A stretch of DNA of 57,071 nucleotides from Prorocentrum cordatum (GCA_963575745.1 CAUYUJ010003663.1:20001-77071), one strand, 5' to 3'. Positions 18,650 to 27,425 are shown, numbered from the stretch's first letter. Numbers and translations: made by a program. The notes: generated by a model not told the origin, from the letters alone.

Positions 18650-19146
18650 GCCTGAAGCTCTGGGCACGGCACGGGCACGGCACGGCCCGCGGACGCGGCA
18701 TGGCACGCGCACGCGCACGGCACGCGGGCACGGCACGGCGCGGGCCCGGCCCGGCACCGCACACGTCTTGCACGGCGCACGCACGCCACGGCTCTCGGGG
18801 CACGGCACGCGCTCGCGCTCGCGCTCGAGGACTCGGGCACGGCATGTGCGCACGGGCGCTCCGCGCCCTCGCGGCCACGCGGTGCGGCACGCGGGGTGCG
18901 GCTCGGCACGCCACAGTCCTCCGCAGTCCAGGCCTCAGGCACGGCAAGCGCATGCGCACAGCACGGCACGTGGGGCGTGGCACGGCGTGCGCACGCCACG
19001 GCACGGGGGCACGGCACTGCACGGCTCGGCACGGCAAGTCTGTCGCAGTTTCGAAGTCCGGCGCAGCACGCGGGCGCGGCACCGCACGGCACACTCTTCA
19101 CAGTTTAGAGCTCCAGCACGGCAAGGCGCAAGTTTCCATTCTAGAG
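18650..19146. repeat. GGCAC-rich low-complexity tract
   Basis: GGCACGGCACG, GGCACGCGCACG and similar words for about 500 bp, with CTCCAGCACGGCAAG and TTCGAAGTCCGGCG inserts. The long Arg/Ala/His frames come from this composition. Confidence 0.75.
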
Positions 19147-19189
19147 CTCAGCTAGTGCACGGCACGGCACGGCACACTTCATGCTTTCC

Positions 19190-19300
19190 CCCAACCATTT
19201 TGTGGTGTTGGGTCCTCGATTTGAAAGAGACGTCGCCCCGCGTTCCTTTCCTCCTCTCCTCTTCCTCCCCCTCCTCCCTTCTCCATCGTCATCATCATCA
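19190..19300 (+). repeat. Dispersed repeat D6, copy 1
   Basis: CCAACCATTTTGTGGTGTTGG (itself palindromic) then GTCCTCGATTTGAAAGAGAC, GTCGCCCCGCGTTCCT and a CCT/ATC microsatellite. The same order is at 21,283-21,540, and in both places the FCGTGG-type satellite follows. Confidence 0.75.
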
Positions 19301-19446
19301 CCCGTTTCAGCACACCCCTCACACGTTTCGTGGCCCCATAGGGAGCTCCACCGAAGTCCCAAGTGCTACCGCCCGCATGCGTCACCCCCACCCGGTACAG
19401 CGCTTCGTGGCCCCACAGGGAGCTCCACCGAAGGCCCCAGTGGCGC
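19301..19446 (+). repeat. 77-bp satellite, two units
   Basis: TTTCGTGG at 19,326 and CTTCGTGG at 19,403, 77 bp apart, with CCCGGTACAGCGCTTCGTGG in the second. It ends at the spliced-leader relic. Confidence 0.8.
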
Positions 19447-19468
19447 TCAGTAGCCAGTTTGGCTCAAG
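19447..19468 (+). ncRNA. Relic of the dinoflagellate spliced leader (genomic copy)
   Basis: The 22 bases match the conserved dinoflagellate spliced leader at 20 positions. The last 20 read AGTAGCCAGTTTGGCTCAAG. Differences are C to A at leader position 3 and T to G at position 11. No leader-gene structure (downstream GT donor, Sm site) follows, so it is not an SL RNA gene. In dinoflagellates such relics mark places where a trans-spliced mRNA was reverse-transcribed and reinserted. It sits at the abrupt end of a satellite array and the start of GC-rich coding-like sequence, as expected for a retrocopy 5' end. Confidence 0.75.
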
Positions 19469-20030
19469 CTGGGTTGGGTCTGGGGGTCCCTGGGCTTCGC
19501 TCTCTGCTGACCCCCGGCGCCTTCGCTGCGGCCGCTGGCTGCGGCCGGCTGCCGAGCTGCTCGATCCCGCCGAGGCGGCAGTCGAGCAGCCCCCCCTTGC
19601 GGTGGAGCTGCTTGCTGGTGGGTCGCCCTGGCCCGCGCGCAGGGCCTGTTGGGCTGCCGCGCGCCGCGCGCCGAGGCCGAGGCCGCCTCGCCGCCGACCT
19701 GGAGCGCGTCGCCGCGCTCGAGGCCGAGCTCGGCGTGCGCCGTGCGAGCCACGAAGCGGCGGCGGAGCAGGCGCTGCGCCTGGCGGCGCCTCCCGGTCCT
19801 GAGGGCCAGCTCGGCGAGCTGGCGCGCGAGGTCGTCGACCGCCTCGCGTGGGCTGTGCCTGTGCTCGTGGAGGTGCGCGCGGGGGCGGTGCCTGTGGCCC
19901 TCCGCTCCTCGGCTTGCCCCCGTGCCCTCGGCAGGCGTCGGAGCGGCCGAGGAGGCGGCAGCACGGGTGCCAGGCCTCGGCTGGTTTCGGCAGTGTGCTG
20001 GACGTCCCACATCGAGGAAGAACAAACGCC
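19469..20030 (+). CDS. Probable retroposed coding sequence with coiled coil
   Basis: Directly downstream of the spliced-leader relic and in one frame with it lies LAADLERVAALEAELGVRRA followed by SHEAAAEQALRLAA and GQLGELAREVVDRLA (about 19,690-19,850), a clear Ala/Glu/Leu coiled coil. The frame ends TAA at 20,034. There is no good ATG between the leader and the coiled coil, and the N-terminal part (19,469-19,670) looks less protein-like, so a frameshift or another start is possible. The opposite strand is also open because the region is very GC-rich, but only the plus strand gives heptad-like spacing. Function unknown. If it is a retrocopy, the hairpin at 20,043 and the intron-like acceptor at 20,210 postdate insertion. 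Confidence 0.4.
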
Positions 20031-20042
20031 TTAAACACAAAC

Positions 20043-20180
20043 TTTTGGCGCTCCGCGCGGATTTCTTGGATCCGCACTGGGCCCCCTCCCGGCGGCGCCT
20101 CCGGCGCCGCCCCTGGCGCGCTCCGCGCGCCAGGGAGGGGGTCCAGCGCAGATCCAAGAAATCCGCGAGGAGCGCTAAAA
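20043..20180. mobile_element. Hairpin element FB5
   Basis: 138 bp, exactly symmetric about 20,111. Arms of about 48 bp run from TTTTGGCGCTCCGCGCGGAT to the mirrored ATCCGCGAGGAGCGCTAAAA and include GGATTTCTTGGATC. The centre is GC-rich and itself holds GGCGCC repeats. Single copy in the window. It lies 30 bp upstream of an acceptor-like TTCTTCTACCACAG (ending 20,210). Confidence 0.75.
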
Positions 20181-20210
20181 GGCTATGCTCATGGCGTTCT
20201 TCTACCACAG

Positions 20211-20400
20211 GGTGTGCCCTCCGTCGGTGCGCCAGGTGGCACGCCAAGCCTCGCTGCTGCTGCCGAGTCCTTCGTCGACGCGGAGGTCGGCAGGAAGGAG
20301 CCGGGCTGCCCCCGGGGCGTGCCCCGTGGCGGCGAGCCGGGCGGCGGCTCCTCCCTCCCCCTCGCGGGGTCCGAGCGACAAGCACTTCTCTTCTCCTGCG
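20211..20400 (+). CDS. Candidate downstream exon of the coiled-coil gene
   Basis: After TTCTTCTACCACAG|G the frame GVPSVGAPGGTPSLAAAAES followed by FVDAEVGRKEPGCPRGVPRG is open to the GGA tract at 20,404. It is Gly/Pro/Ala-rich, so the evidence is mainly the good acceptor. A matching donor upstream was not found with certainty (CTG|GTTTCG at about 19,983 is possible). Unknown function. Confidence 0.25.
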
Positions 20401-20575
20401 GGGGAGGAGGAGGAGGAGGAGGAGGAGGAGGAGGAGGAGGAGGAGGAGGAGGAGGAGGAGGAGGAGGAGGAGGAGGAGGAGGTTAGGAGGAGGTTAGGAG
20501 GAGGTTAGGAGGAGGTTAGGAGGAGGAGGAGGAGGAAGGAGGAGGAGGAGGAGGAGGAGGAGGAGGAGGAGGTTG
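20401..20575. repeat. (GGA)n tract with four TTAGGAGGAGG units
   Basis: GGA array with an internal 11-bp sub-repeat GGTTAGGAGGA at 20,480-20,521. Confidence 0.9.
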
Positions 20576-21002
20576 AGGGAGGAGGGGGTCGCGGGCGCCC
20601 AGGATCCGGGACGACAGCGCGCTGCCGGACAGCCGCGTCAGGTTCTTCCCCCCACTTGCTGCACTGGCACGCCGCACTCGCGCCTTCGCTCGAAGAGGCG
20701 CATCAGCCCACCGGACGGGGCTAGGATGAGGACAATTAGAGGGCGCGTAATGGGGGGGGGCAACAGATGGGTTGGGCAGTGCGGGTTGCGGAAAAGAGGC
20801 CTTTAGGCCCCCTGAAAGGGTTTTTGGGGGCCCCAAAGGGGGCCTCCAGAGCCCGAAAAGCGCATTTGTTTTCCCCCCGTGGATCGCCCTCCGATTTATT
20901 CGTGCCCAAAAACATTCCGGAACGCTCCGAGAAGGCCGCGGCGCCCGTGACATCTTCCAGAGCCGCCAGATGTCAGAGATTCTTCATCTACAGCCATCTC
21001 GC
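20576..21002. other. No gene recognised
   Basis: Contains a hairpin AGGCCCCCT...AGGGGGCCT at 20,806-20,846. Confidence 0.4.
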
Positions 21003-21143
21003 ATGGTAAGGATGGGCACCCTTCCCGAGGGTACCCTTTCATTCTTGCCTCCTCGGTCCATCCTTAGCCGCTTTCGCTTGCCGCGCCCCGCTCGGAAAGC
21101 TTCGAAACGGCCTTCCCAGGCCCTTGCATCCTTATCGTGTTTC
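21003..21143 (+). repeat. Dispersed repeat D7, copy 1
   Basis: TRAGGATGGGCAMCCTTCCC, GCCTCCTCGGTCCATC, CCGCTTTCG, CCGC(G)C(C/T)CCGCTCG and GGCCTTCC(A/C)A(G)GGC...TTATCGTG match 27,463-27,603, and more weakly 46,265-46,400. TAAGGATG at the left and CATCCTTA at the right are a short terminal inverted repeat. Confidence 0.7.
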
Positions 21144-21164
21144 CTTAATTTACGGGTTGACTGC

Positions 21165-21243
21165 AGGAGGAGGAGGAGGAGGAGGAGGAGGAGGGGGAGG
21201 AGGAACAGGAGGAGGAGGAGGAGGGGGAGGAGGAGGAGGCCCC
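21165..21243. repeat. (GGA)n tract
   Basis: GGA array with GGGGGA and ACAGGA interruptions. Confidence 0.9.
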
Positions 21244-21282
21244 CGCGCGTCATTGAAAGCAGGCGCAGCGGACGGTTTTATT

Positions 21283-21456
21283 CCCAACCATCCTGTGGTG
21301 TTGGGTCCTCGTTTTGAAGAGACGTCGCCCCGCGTTCCTCTCCTCCTCTCCTCCTCCTCCTCCTCCTCCTCCCCTTCCTCTCTCCTCCCGTCATCATCGT
21401 CGTCGTCGTCGTCGTCATCATCATCATCATTACCATTAGCGTCATCATCATCCTCG

Positions 21457-21500
<44 letters not shown>

Positions 21501-21540
21501 GTCATCATCATCACGACCGTCATCATCACCAGCATCATCA
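21283..21540 (+). repeat. Dispersed repeat D6, copy 2, with CCT and ATC microsatellites
   Basis: CCAACCATCCTGTGGTGTTGG, GTCCTCGTTTTGAAGAGACG and TCGCCCCGCGTTCCT, then CCT units (21,343-21,390), then ATC/GTC units to 21,540. Confidence 0.75.
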
Positions 21541-22306
21541 CCCATGTCGGCACACCCCTCACACGCTTCGTGGCCCCATAGGGAGCTCCGCCGAAGGCCC
21601 CAGTGCCACCGCCCGCATGCGTCCCCCACACCCATTTCGGCACATCCCTCACACGTTTCGTGGCCTCATAGAGAGTCCCACCGAAGTCCCCAGTGCCACC
21701 GCCCGCATGCGCCCCCCCCCCCCCACACACACACACAAACACACACACACACCACAACACAACACAACACAACACAACACAACACAACACAACACAACAC
21801 GACAGAACACAACACAACACAACACAGCACAACATAACATAACATAACATAACACAACACAACACAACACAACATAACACAACACACACACACACACACA
21901 CATGTCGGCACACCCCTCACAAAGTTCGTGGCCCCATAGGAAGCTCCGCCGAAGGCCCCAGTGCCACCGCCCGCATGCGTCCCCAACGCCCATTTCGGCA
22001 CAGCTCTCACACTTTTTGAGTGGCCCCATAGGGAGTTCCACCGAAGGCCCCAGTGCCACCGCCCGCATGCGTCCCCCACACACATGTCGGCACACCCTTC
22101 ACGCGCTTCGTGGCCTCATAGGGAGTCCCACCGAAGGCCCCAGTGCCACCGCCCGCATGCGTCCCCCCCCACACACATATCGGCATACCCCTCACACGCT
22201 TCGTGGCCTCAGAGAGAGTCCCACCGAAGTCCCCAGTGCCACCGCCCGCATGCGCCCCCCCCCCCCCACCCACCCACCCACCCACCCACCCACCCCCACC
22301 CACCCC

Positions 22307-22338
<32 letters not shown>

Positions 22339-22757
22339 ATTCGGCACATCTCTCACACGTTTCGTGGCCCCATATGGAGTTCCACCGAAGGCCCCAGTGC
22401 CACCGCCCGCATGCGTCCCCCACGCCCATTTCGGCATACCTCTCATACGTTTCGTGGCCTCACAGGGAGCTCCACCGAAGGCCCCAGTGCCACCGCCCGC
22501 ATGCGCCCCCCACTCCCATTTCGGCACACCCCTCACAGCTTCGTGGCCCCATAGGGAGCTCCACCGAAGGCCCCAGTGCCACCGCCCGCATGCGTCCCCC
22601 ACATCCATTTCGGCACACCCCTCACCGTTTCGTGGCCCCATATGGAGCTCCACCGAAGGCCCCAGTGCCACCGCCCGCATGCGTCCCCCACGCACATGTC
22701 GGCACACCCCTTACAGCTTCGTGGCCCCATAGGGAGCTCCACCGAAGGCCCCAGTGC
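21541..22757 (+). repeat. 89-bp satellite, about eleven units, with two microsatellite inserts
   Basis: CTTCGTGG-type cores at 21,566, 21,656, 21,924, 22,014, 22,106, 22,199, 22,360, 22,450, 22,539, 22,628 and 22,717; nearly all intervals are 89-93 bp. The two long intervals hold a (CACAA)n array with CATAA variants (21,745-21,893) and a (CACC)n/(CA)n array (22,258-22,338), both inserted at the same point of the unit, after CGCATGCGCCCCCCC. 89 is not a multiple of 3, so the Pro/His frames are not protein repeats. Confidence 0.9.
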
Positions 22758-22761
22758 CTGA

Positions 22762-23445
22762 CACCCCGCACGCCCCCTCTCCACCGCTGGGGTTCTGGTG
22801 CGCATGGAGAAGTACGCGAGCGCGCCCTTCGTGGACGACCTGAAGCGCCACGACGACAGCCTCACGGGGGACCTCGCGGGCCCGCTGGTGTTCATCGAGC
22901 CTCGCACGTCGGAGCCGTTCACCTTGCGCACCTCCGCGGTCACCCGGACGGGCTTCCCGTTCTCGCACGGCTGGGTTATCCCCACGGCGCCCGGCCAGGG
23001 GCGCACCATCCGAGAAGGCGACGGGGCGAGGGAACGGCGCCCCTGGGCAGTCTACAGCCGAACCTGCTGGGCGCGAGCGGTCTGCCGCCTGACCATCTCT
23101 CGGTCCTGTGGACTCTCGCCTTGGGCCGTCGGCTGTCCGGCGCGCTGCCCCCTCGGCCGACGTCGCCCAGGCGCGGTCCTGGACTGCGGCCGCCACGAGG
23201 TCGGGAACGGCAAGAAGGAGGGCGACGACTGGTGGCCGGAGCTCTATGCGCTGCTCTCGCGCGCCATGCGCCACGAGGACCTCCTGCTCATGCGGGCGCC
23301 GCGCATCGAGTTCTTCCTGACAGGGCCGCCGGAGGGCTTGCGGAAGCAGCTGGAGCCGTTTGCGGCGCGCACGAAGCGGCGCAGGAGGGAGACGACGGCC
23401 CTCGCCAGGGAGCTCGGCTTCACCGAGTTCATCCGCGAGGCTTGA
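22762..23445 (+). pseudogene. 5'-truncated PIF1/UvrD-type helicase C-terminal fragment
   Basis: With an intron at 23,018-23,170 removed, the frame reads VLVRMEKYASAPFVDDLKRH ... SHGWVIPTAPGQGRTIREG|A VLDCGRHEVGNG ... DDWWPELYALLSRAMRHEDL LLMRAP, ending TGA at 23,443. LYALLSRAMRHEDLLL matches superfamily 1 helicase motif VI (core xALSRA). GQGRTIREG matches the end of the preceding QG-containing motif, but the expected His-Lys of T-x-HK-x-QG is replaced by Pro-Gly, so the ATPase coupling motif has decayed. Walker A and B lie upstream in this family and are absent: the frame has a TGA at 22,759 exactly where the 89-bp satellite ends, and no acceptor AG is available. Related helicases occur in large numbers in dinoflagellates. 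It is either a fragment truncated by the satellite or a misassembly. Confidence 0.6.
23018..23170 (+). mobile_element. GC-AG intron, candidate introner
   Basis: 153 bp inside the helicase frame. It begins GC (GAAG|GCGACGGGGC) and ends AG (GTCGCCCAG|GCGCGG). Splicing restores REG-A-VLDCGRH. AGGCG stands at both junctions as a direct repeat. The ends are imperfect inverted repeats: GGCGACGGGGCGAGGG on the left, and GGCGACGTCGGCCGAGGG read from the right. No stop codon and a length divisible by 3 mean it could be read through. Direct repeats plus inverted ends are the hallmarks described for dinoflagellate introners. Confidence 0.6.
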
Positions 23446-23990
23446 CCTGAGGAGCGCCCCCCCCCCCCCGAGCCGCGCCTTCTCTCGACTGCCCAACTAA
23501 CTGTTTGGCCTGGCGCCGCGGACGACCCGCGCGCGTCGCTCGGGCTCTCCCGGGGCGACCAGCGCGCGTCGCGGGAACCCCGCGCTGCGTTGCGCTGCGT
23601 TCTTCCCTGCGCCTCGCTCGCCCGTCGTCGCTCTGCCCAGCGGTCAGAGCCTCGCGCGCTACCAGCCAGCCAGCTAACTAGCTAGCTCTTTTTGCTCCGC
23701 GCAGCGGACGACCCGCGCGCGTCGCCGGGGCCCTTCCGGGGCGACCGGCGCGCGTCGCGGGGACTCCGCGCCGCGCTGCGCCCGCAACTCTGGACTTTGG
23801 AGTGCGCGGGCAAAGAGGGGAGAAAGGAAGCGGGCGCGATCCTCGTGAGGGGCGCGCCGACATGGGCGTCGCGGCGCGCGGCCGCTGCCGCCGGAGTTCC
23901 CGCGGAAGCTTTCTGCGGCGGCCACGTTCAGTGTCACGAGTGCGCAGACAGGCATGCCCGAACCATTCGCAGTCATATACATTTACACGA
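23446..23990 (+). repeat. GC-rich spacer with a 72-bp direct duplication
   Basis: GCGGACGACCCGCGCGCGTC...GGGGCGACC(A/G)GCGCGCGTCGCGG stands at 23,513-23,584 and 23,700-23,771 (period 187). GCTAACTAGCTAGC and CAGCCAGCCAGC words lie between. No gene recognised. Confidence 0.7.
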
Positions 23991-24125
23991 GGCGTAGCCA
24001 TGATCGCGCTCGTGCAAATATACATTTGCTCGCGCGCAGATTCATTCACACTTAGACTCACTCGCGCTCAGATTCACCTGCGCTCAGTCTCTCGTAATTA
24101 GACCAATCGTTTTCCTTCGTGTTGT

Positions 24126-24236
24126 GTACCCCGCCACATTTCGGCACGCCCCTCATGCGATTCGTGGGCACCACCGAAGAATATGCTCACAATTGCGGTA
24201 CTCACAACTGCATATGGTTGGGCCCTTCGCCCAGAT
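24126..24236 (+). repeat. Solo 89-bp satellite unit with shared flank
   Basis: ACATTTCGGCACGCCCCTCA, GCGATTCGTGGG and CACCACCGAAGA, then ACTCACAACTGCATATGGT. The last part is not in the tandem unit but flanks the inverted array at 10,985. Confidence 0.7.
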
Positions 24237-25612
24237 AATTAGAAATTTCTGCTGGCCTCCATGGGGCCCCATGCAGTCAACGCGTTCTAAGGCAGGGCCA
24301 CCTTGGGTTCAGGAAGGGCGCTGTTTTTTCCGGGCCGTGCTCTCTTGCCAGGTGGAGGGGCTTGTTCCTGGTTTCAGGAGCACGAAGGAAAGAGTCAAGA
24401 GAGGGGGGAAAACACAGCCACAATGAATCGTCGACCGGCAGGAATAGATGTCAAAATATGGGAAGGGGGGGAAGGCGAAAATGCAGAATATATTGAAAAT
24501 ATGGTGAATCTTGATATCTGTGTGTATTCATGTGTGTGTGTCCTTGGGCCCCTTGAAAGAGAGGGGGCAGGGTCGATGCCTCCAGGGGCCCACGGTGTGA
24601 GAAGATCGCGACGTCGCCGGTACGGGTAGCAGGCGAGGGATTTCGGCATGACGCGCGTTTAGGCTCGTCCATTCGGCACGCGCTTGGAGCTTCGATTTGC
24701 GATGGTTTTTGTTTGATTTTCGGAGGCGGCCAAGAAGGGTGTGAGGACGGGGGGGGCTGGATTTCATGGCGTGGGCCATGGTATTTCCTCAGATTTCATG
24801 GCGCCAGTCCTTGTGCCGCGCACGTGCCGGCGGCCATGATTTTCGCTGCCCGTTCTTGGACGCCCCCGTTTCTGGCCGCCCCCGACTTGCGGCTGTGTTT
24901 GTTTGATTACGGGTTTCGAGCTAGTGCGTCATGACATCGAGGAATGCAAGTCGACTCAGACTATCGTGCGCGCTTTTCCAGGGAAGTAGAGTTCAGAGGC
25001 GAATATTGGTGGAGCCGTCGCGTCCCGTCCGTACTTGCTCTTGCCTTTTCGCTTTGGACATCTTCGTAAACCTGAAATTTGGACGCACCTCTCACGCAGG
25101 TCTTGGCGTGAAAGTAAACAACGCAACGGCTTTTTGTCATTTTATCACCACGCCTTCTACAGCGCAGTGGTTTCGAATGATGTGAGCATAACTGGTAGAC
25201 AACCATTAGTTGTACAAGTGGTTTCAGCGCACAGGAAAACGCCCCAACCATATCAGAATTCGCTGAGTTTGCACAGAACTGCTATACAAGCATTCGTTCT
25301 TCGTTGGTTCCCCGTGTAGTTCTGCAGCTTTGCTACACCTATAGTGTGTCATGCTTACACAGGTGATTTCTAGCATTTATACGCAAGGTGTGACAACCCC
25401 ATCGGTGGCCCCCCATTGTGCTATGCATGAGCCCGGGCACGCAAAAGCCACTCGTATTGCATTAGTGCGCAGCTAAGTTTACAGCCCATGTGCCAAGGCA
25501 TCGTCATTCTCTGCAGAAGTAGATATGTATTGCTCATCCGTTGATTCAGAGCGACCCAGAGTGCAATCCCCGAGTCGTCGCTCCTCTTTCTTCGCGTCCC
25601 TCCGCTCCCAAG
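24237..25612. other. No gene recognised; lower-GC, intron-like
   Basis: Mixed sequence, AT-richer than the surroundings from 24,930. An imperfect inverted repeat may lie at 24,690-24,915: GGCGGCCAAGAAGGG on the left mirrors GTTTCTGGCCGCC on the right, and TGTTTGAT lies at both ends. GATTTCATGGCG occurs twice (24,759 and 24,794). Confidence 0.4.
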
Positions 25613-25700
25613 GTCCTTCTGGCGAGAGTTGGACACAGACAACAGCGGGGTCATCGAGTTTAGCGAGTTTATCCCCTGGTACTTGACCTACTTCGACTTT
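25613..25700 (+). CDS. Candidate exon: canonical EF-hand
   Basis: The frame reads SFWRELDTDNSGVIEFSEFI and then PWYLTYFDFQG. The loop DTDNSGVIEFSE is a complete 12-residue EF-hand: Asp 1, Asp 3, Ser 5, Gly 6, Ile 8 and Glu 12, with E helix residues before it and a hydrophobic F helix after (FIPWYLTYF). CCAAG (25,608-25,612) is the possible acceptor; the donor is uncertain, and the frame stays open to 25,904 with less convincing sequence. Surroundings are mid-GC and non-repetitive. Unlike the exon at 7,170 it keeps every calcium ligand. The protein family cannot be told from one hand; EF-hand pairs are common in dinoflagellate kinases, channels and transporters. Confidence 0.6.
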
Positions 25701-25904
25701 CAAGGGACCCCAGGGGGGGATGTCGCAGAGAATGTTACGAGGCTCCAGACGAAGGAGGAGGATCCCAGAGGTCGCCCATGGGCCATCGAGGTTCGCAGGG
25801 CGCGGCTCCCAATGAGTCTGTTGTCCTGCCCCGTCGTGTTCCAAGCCGCATGCATCGCTCCAAGGCGCCTGCCAGACGCCGCTGCCAAGGCTGAGCGCGT
25901 TTGA

Positions 25905-26224
25905 GCGGCTCTCGGTCATCAGTCGTCTTCCCTGAGGGCAGGTTCTTCAACTGTCTGCGTATGATCTGTGTATATATACATATGTATGTATATGTAATAT
26001 GTATATACATGCAGATATCTATGTGTGTCTACGGGAGCTCCGCTCGCGAGTCTATGGGGGTTGCGTGACATGGCGAAGCTCGATTGTGAAGAAGCTTAGG
26101 TCGCACAAGAAAGTTATGGATACCAAGCGTCTCAGAGTTGCTTGTCAAGTCCAGGAAGTGATTCAACTGTGCTCGCCTTGCGGTTGATAAAGTTCATCGC
26201 TTGTCGTTGCCCAATATGCGGGTG
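25905..26224. other. TA-rich tract and unassigned sequence
   Basis: (TATA/TATG)n at 25,968-26,012. A frame VYGGCVTWRSSIVKKLRSHK (about 26,050-26,110) has no recognised match. Confidence 0.35.
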
Positions 26225-26400
26225 GTGCCAGGTGGGGGCGGCCTTCTAAGAAGGCGGACGGGGTGTCCAAGAAGGCGGGTGACCTCTTAGAAGCCCTGCC
26301 GGTTTCTAAGAGGTCTTATTTGCTACCTACAGGCCCTTCTAAGCAGGCCCCTGCCCTTCTGAGAAGCTCCCCGCCTCCTTAAGACGCCGCCCCCCTTCTT
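26225..26400. repeat. Cluster of CCTTCTNAGAAGG palindromes, 1
   Basis: CCTTCTAAGAAGG, CTCTTAGAAG, TTTCTAAGAGG, CCTTCTAAGCAGG, CCTTCTGAGAAG and CCTTAAGACG recur at 15-30-bp spacing. Confidence 0.6.
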
Positions 26401-27259
26401 GCCAACCCCGGATTCGCGCCGCGAAATCGCGCTGTTACGCAAGTGCGCAACCCATGAGGCGCAGCCATCAAGGTGTAGGGCAAGCGGGTTGTGGGTGCGC
26501 GTGTGGATTGGCATGGGCACGGGCATGTTCTCCGCGCTGGCCAAGCAGTCTGTGCCGAGGGGAAGACGCAGCCCCCCCTGGCGCGTGCTCCTTGGAGATC
26601 CGTTGGCATCAAAATCGAAGGGCTCGAGACATCCGTGCAGCGCCTTCCAGGCAGGGCGCCGCCTTCGATGCCGCCTCGCCCACGGGGGGGATATGGCGGA
26701 AGCTGGCGGAAGCTAGGGCGGCGACGGCGCCGCGGGCGGACGCCTGCGGAATGAGAAGAGAGACGTCAGCATGCTTGGGCCCAAGGTATCCAGAGTCGGC
26801 CTTGCAGTCTACGGGATGCGTCCCCACCGCTTCTCCCTGTGTTGTGAGGCCTCGTCGTTCGTCGCGCTGGCTGCGTGTCGTGGTTTATGTGCTTGCTGCT
26901 GGTGCCCCCCCCCGACAAGGCTCCGTTTCGAGAGCGGCCCATGGCGACGGGGGAGACCGGGAGCCAAGAGCAGGAGGAAGGAGAGAGGAAGTCGACGACA
27001 CGTAAGAGTGACCCTTCGCCAGAGTGATTTGTTGTGCGGACCCACTGGGGCCTTTTCATCATTGATCGCTGGGTGCGGTGCTGTGGCAGCGGCTTGCGCG
27101 CCTGGCGGTGTGTCCAAAGAGCCTTCCCTTAGGCCGCTCACCAGAGGTCACTCTGTTCTAGGGTCACTCTTGCGTGTAGCCGAGGAAGAAAGAAGAGCAG
27201 GATGAAGAAGAGAGAAGGAGAAGAAGGCTCGAAGCCCGTAAAGGGTAAATCGGCGGTGA
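26401..27259. other. Unassigned GC-rich sequence
   Basis: Several plus frames of 70-180 codons overlap (for example 26,454-27,005). None shows a motif, and I cannot choose among them. Confidence 0.3.
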
Positions 27260-27425
27260 GTCTGGGGGGGAGTGAGAAGGAGCGGGTCTTCCCAGAAGGC
27301 TCGGAAGTCCCCCAGCCTTCCGAGAAGTGTCTGAAGCCTCCCCCGAAGACGCAGAAAACGTCTTAGACGGCGCGAGGGCCTCTGAGAAGTCCCGCCGCCT
27401 TCTGAGAAGGCCGTCTCCTGCTCAC
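27260..27425. repeat. Cluster of CCTTCTNAGAAGG palindromes, 2
   Basis: CCCAGAAGGC, GCCTTCCGAGAAG, GCCTCTGAGAAG and GCCTTCTGAGAAGGC (a full palindrome at about 27,397). Confidence 0.6.

Noticed and set aside
18595-19155. Arg/Ala/His-rich frames over 160 codons
   Set aside because: Come from GGCAC/GGCACG low complexity; both strands open, no domain.
19464-20385. Minus-strand proteins opposite the coiled coil
   Set aside because: GC-rich shadow frames, Arg/Ala/Pro composition, no heptad spacing, and opposite to the spliced-leader relic.
20480-20521. TTAGGAGGAGG units resembling telomeric repeat
   Set aside because: Not TTTAGGG; only four units inside a GGA tract, best explained as a microsatellite variant.
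21541-22757. Pro/His/Arg-rich repeat protein (RPQCHRPHASPT type)
   Set aside because: The unit is 89 bp, not a multiple of three, and the same satellite occurs inverted at 11 kb. DNA-level repeat.
23990-24110. Possible tRNA-like or CRISPR-like short repeats (CGCGCTCAGATTCA)
   Set aside because: Only two or three imperfect words, no cloverleaf, no spacer regularity; a nuclear eukaryotic context is also incompatible with CRISPR.
24285-24312. Second spliced-leader relic (GGCCACCTTGGGTTCAGG)
   Set aside because: Too many mismatches to the leader and no boundary change at the site.
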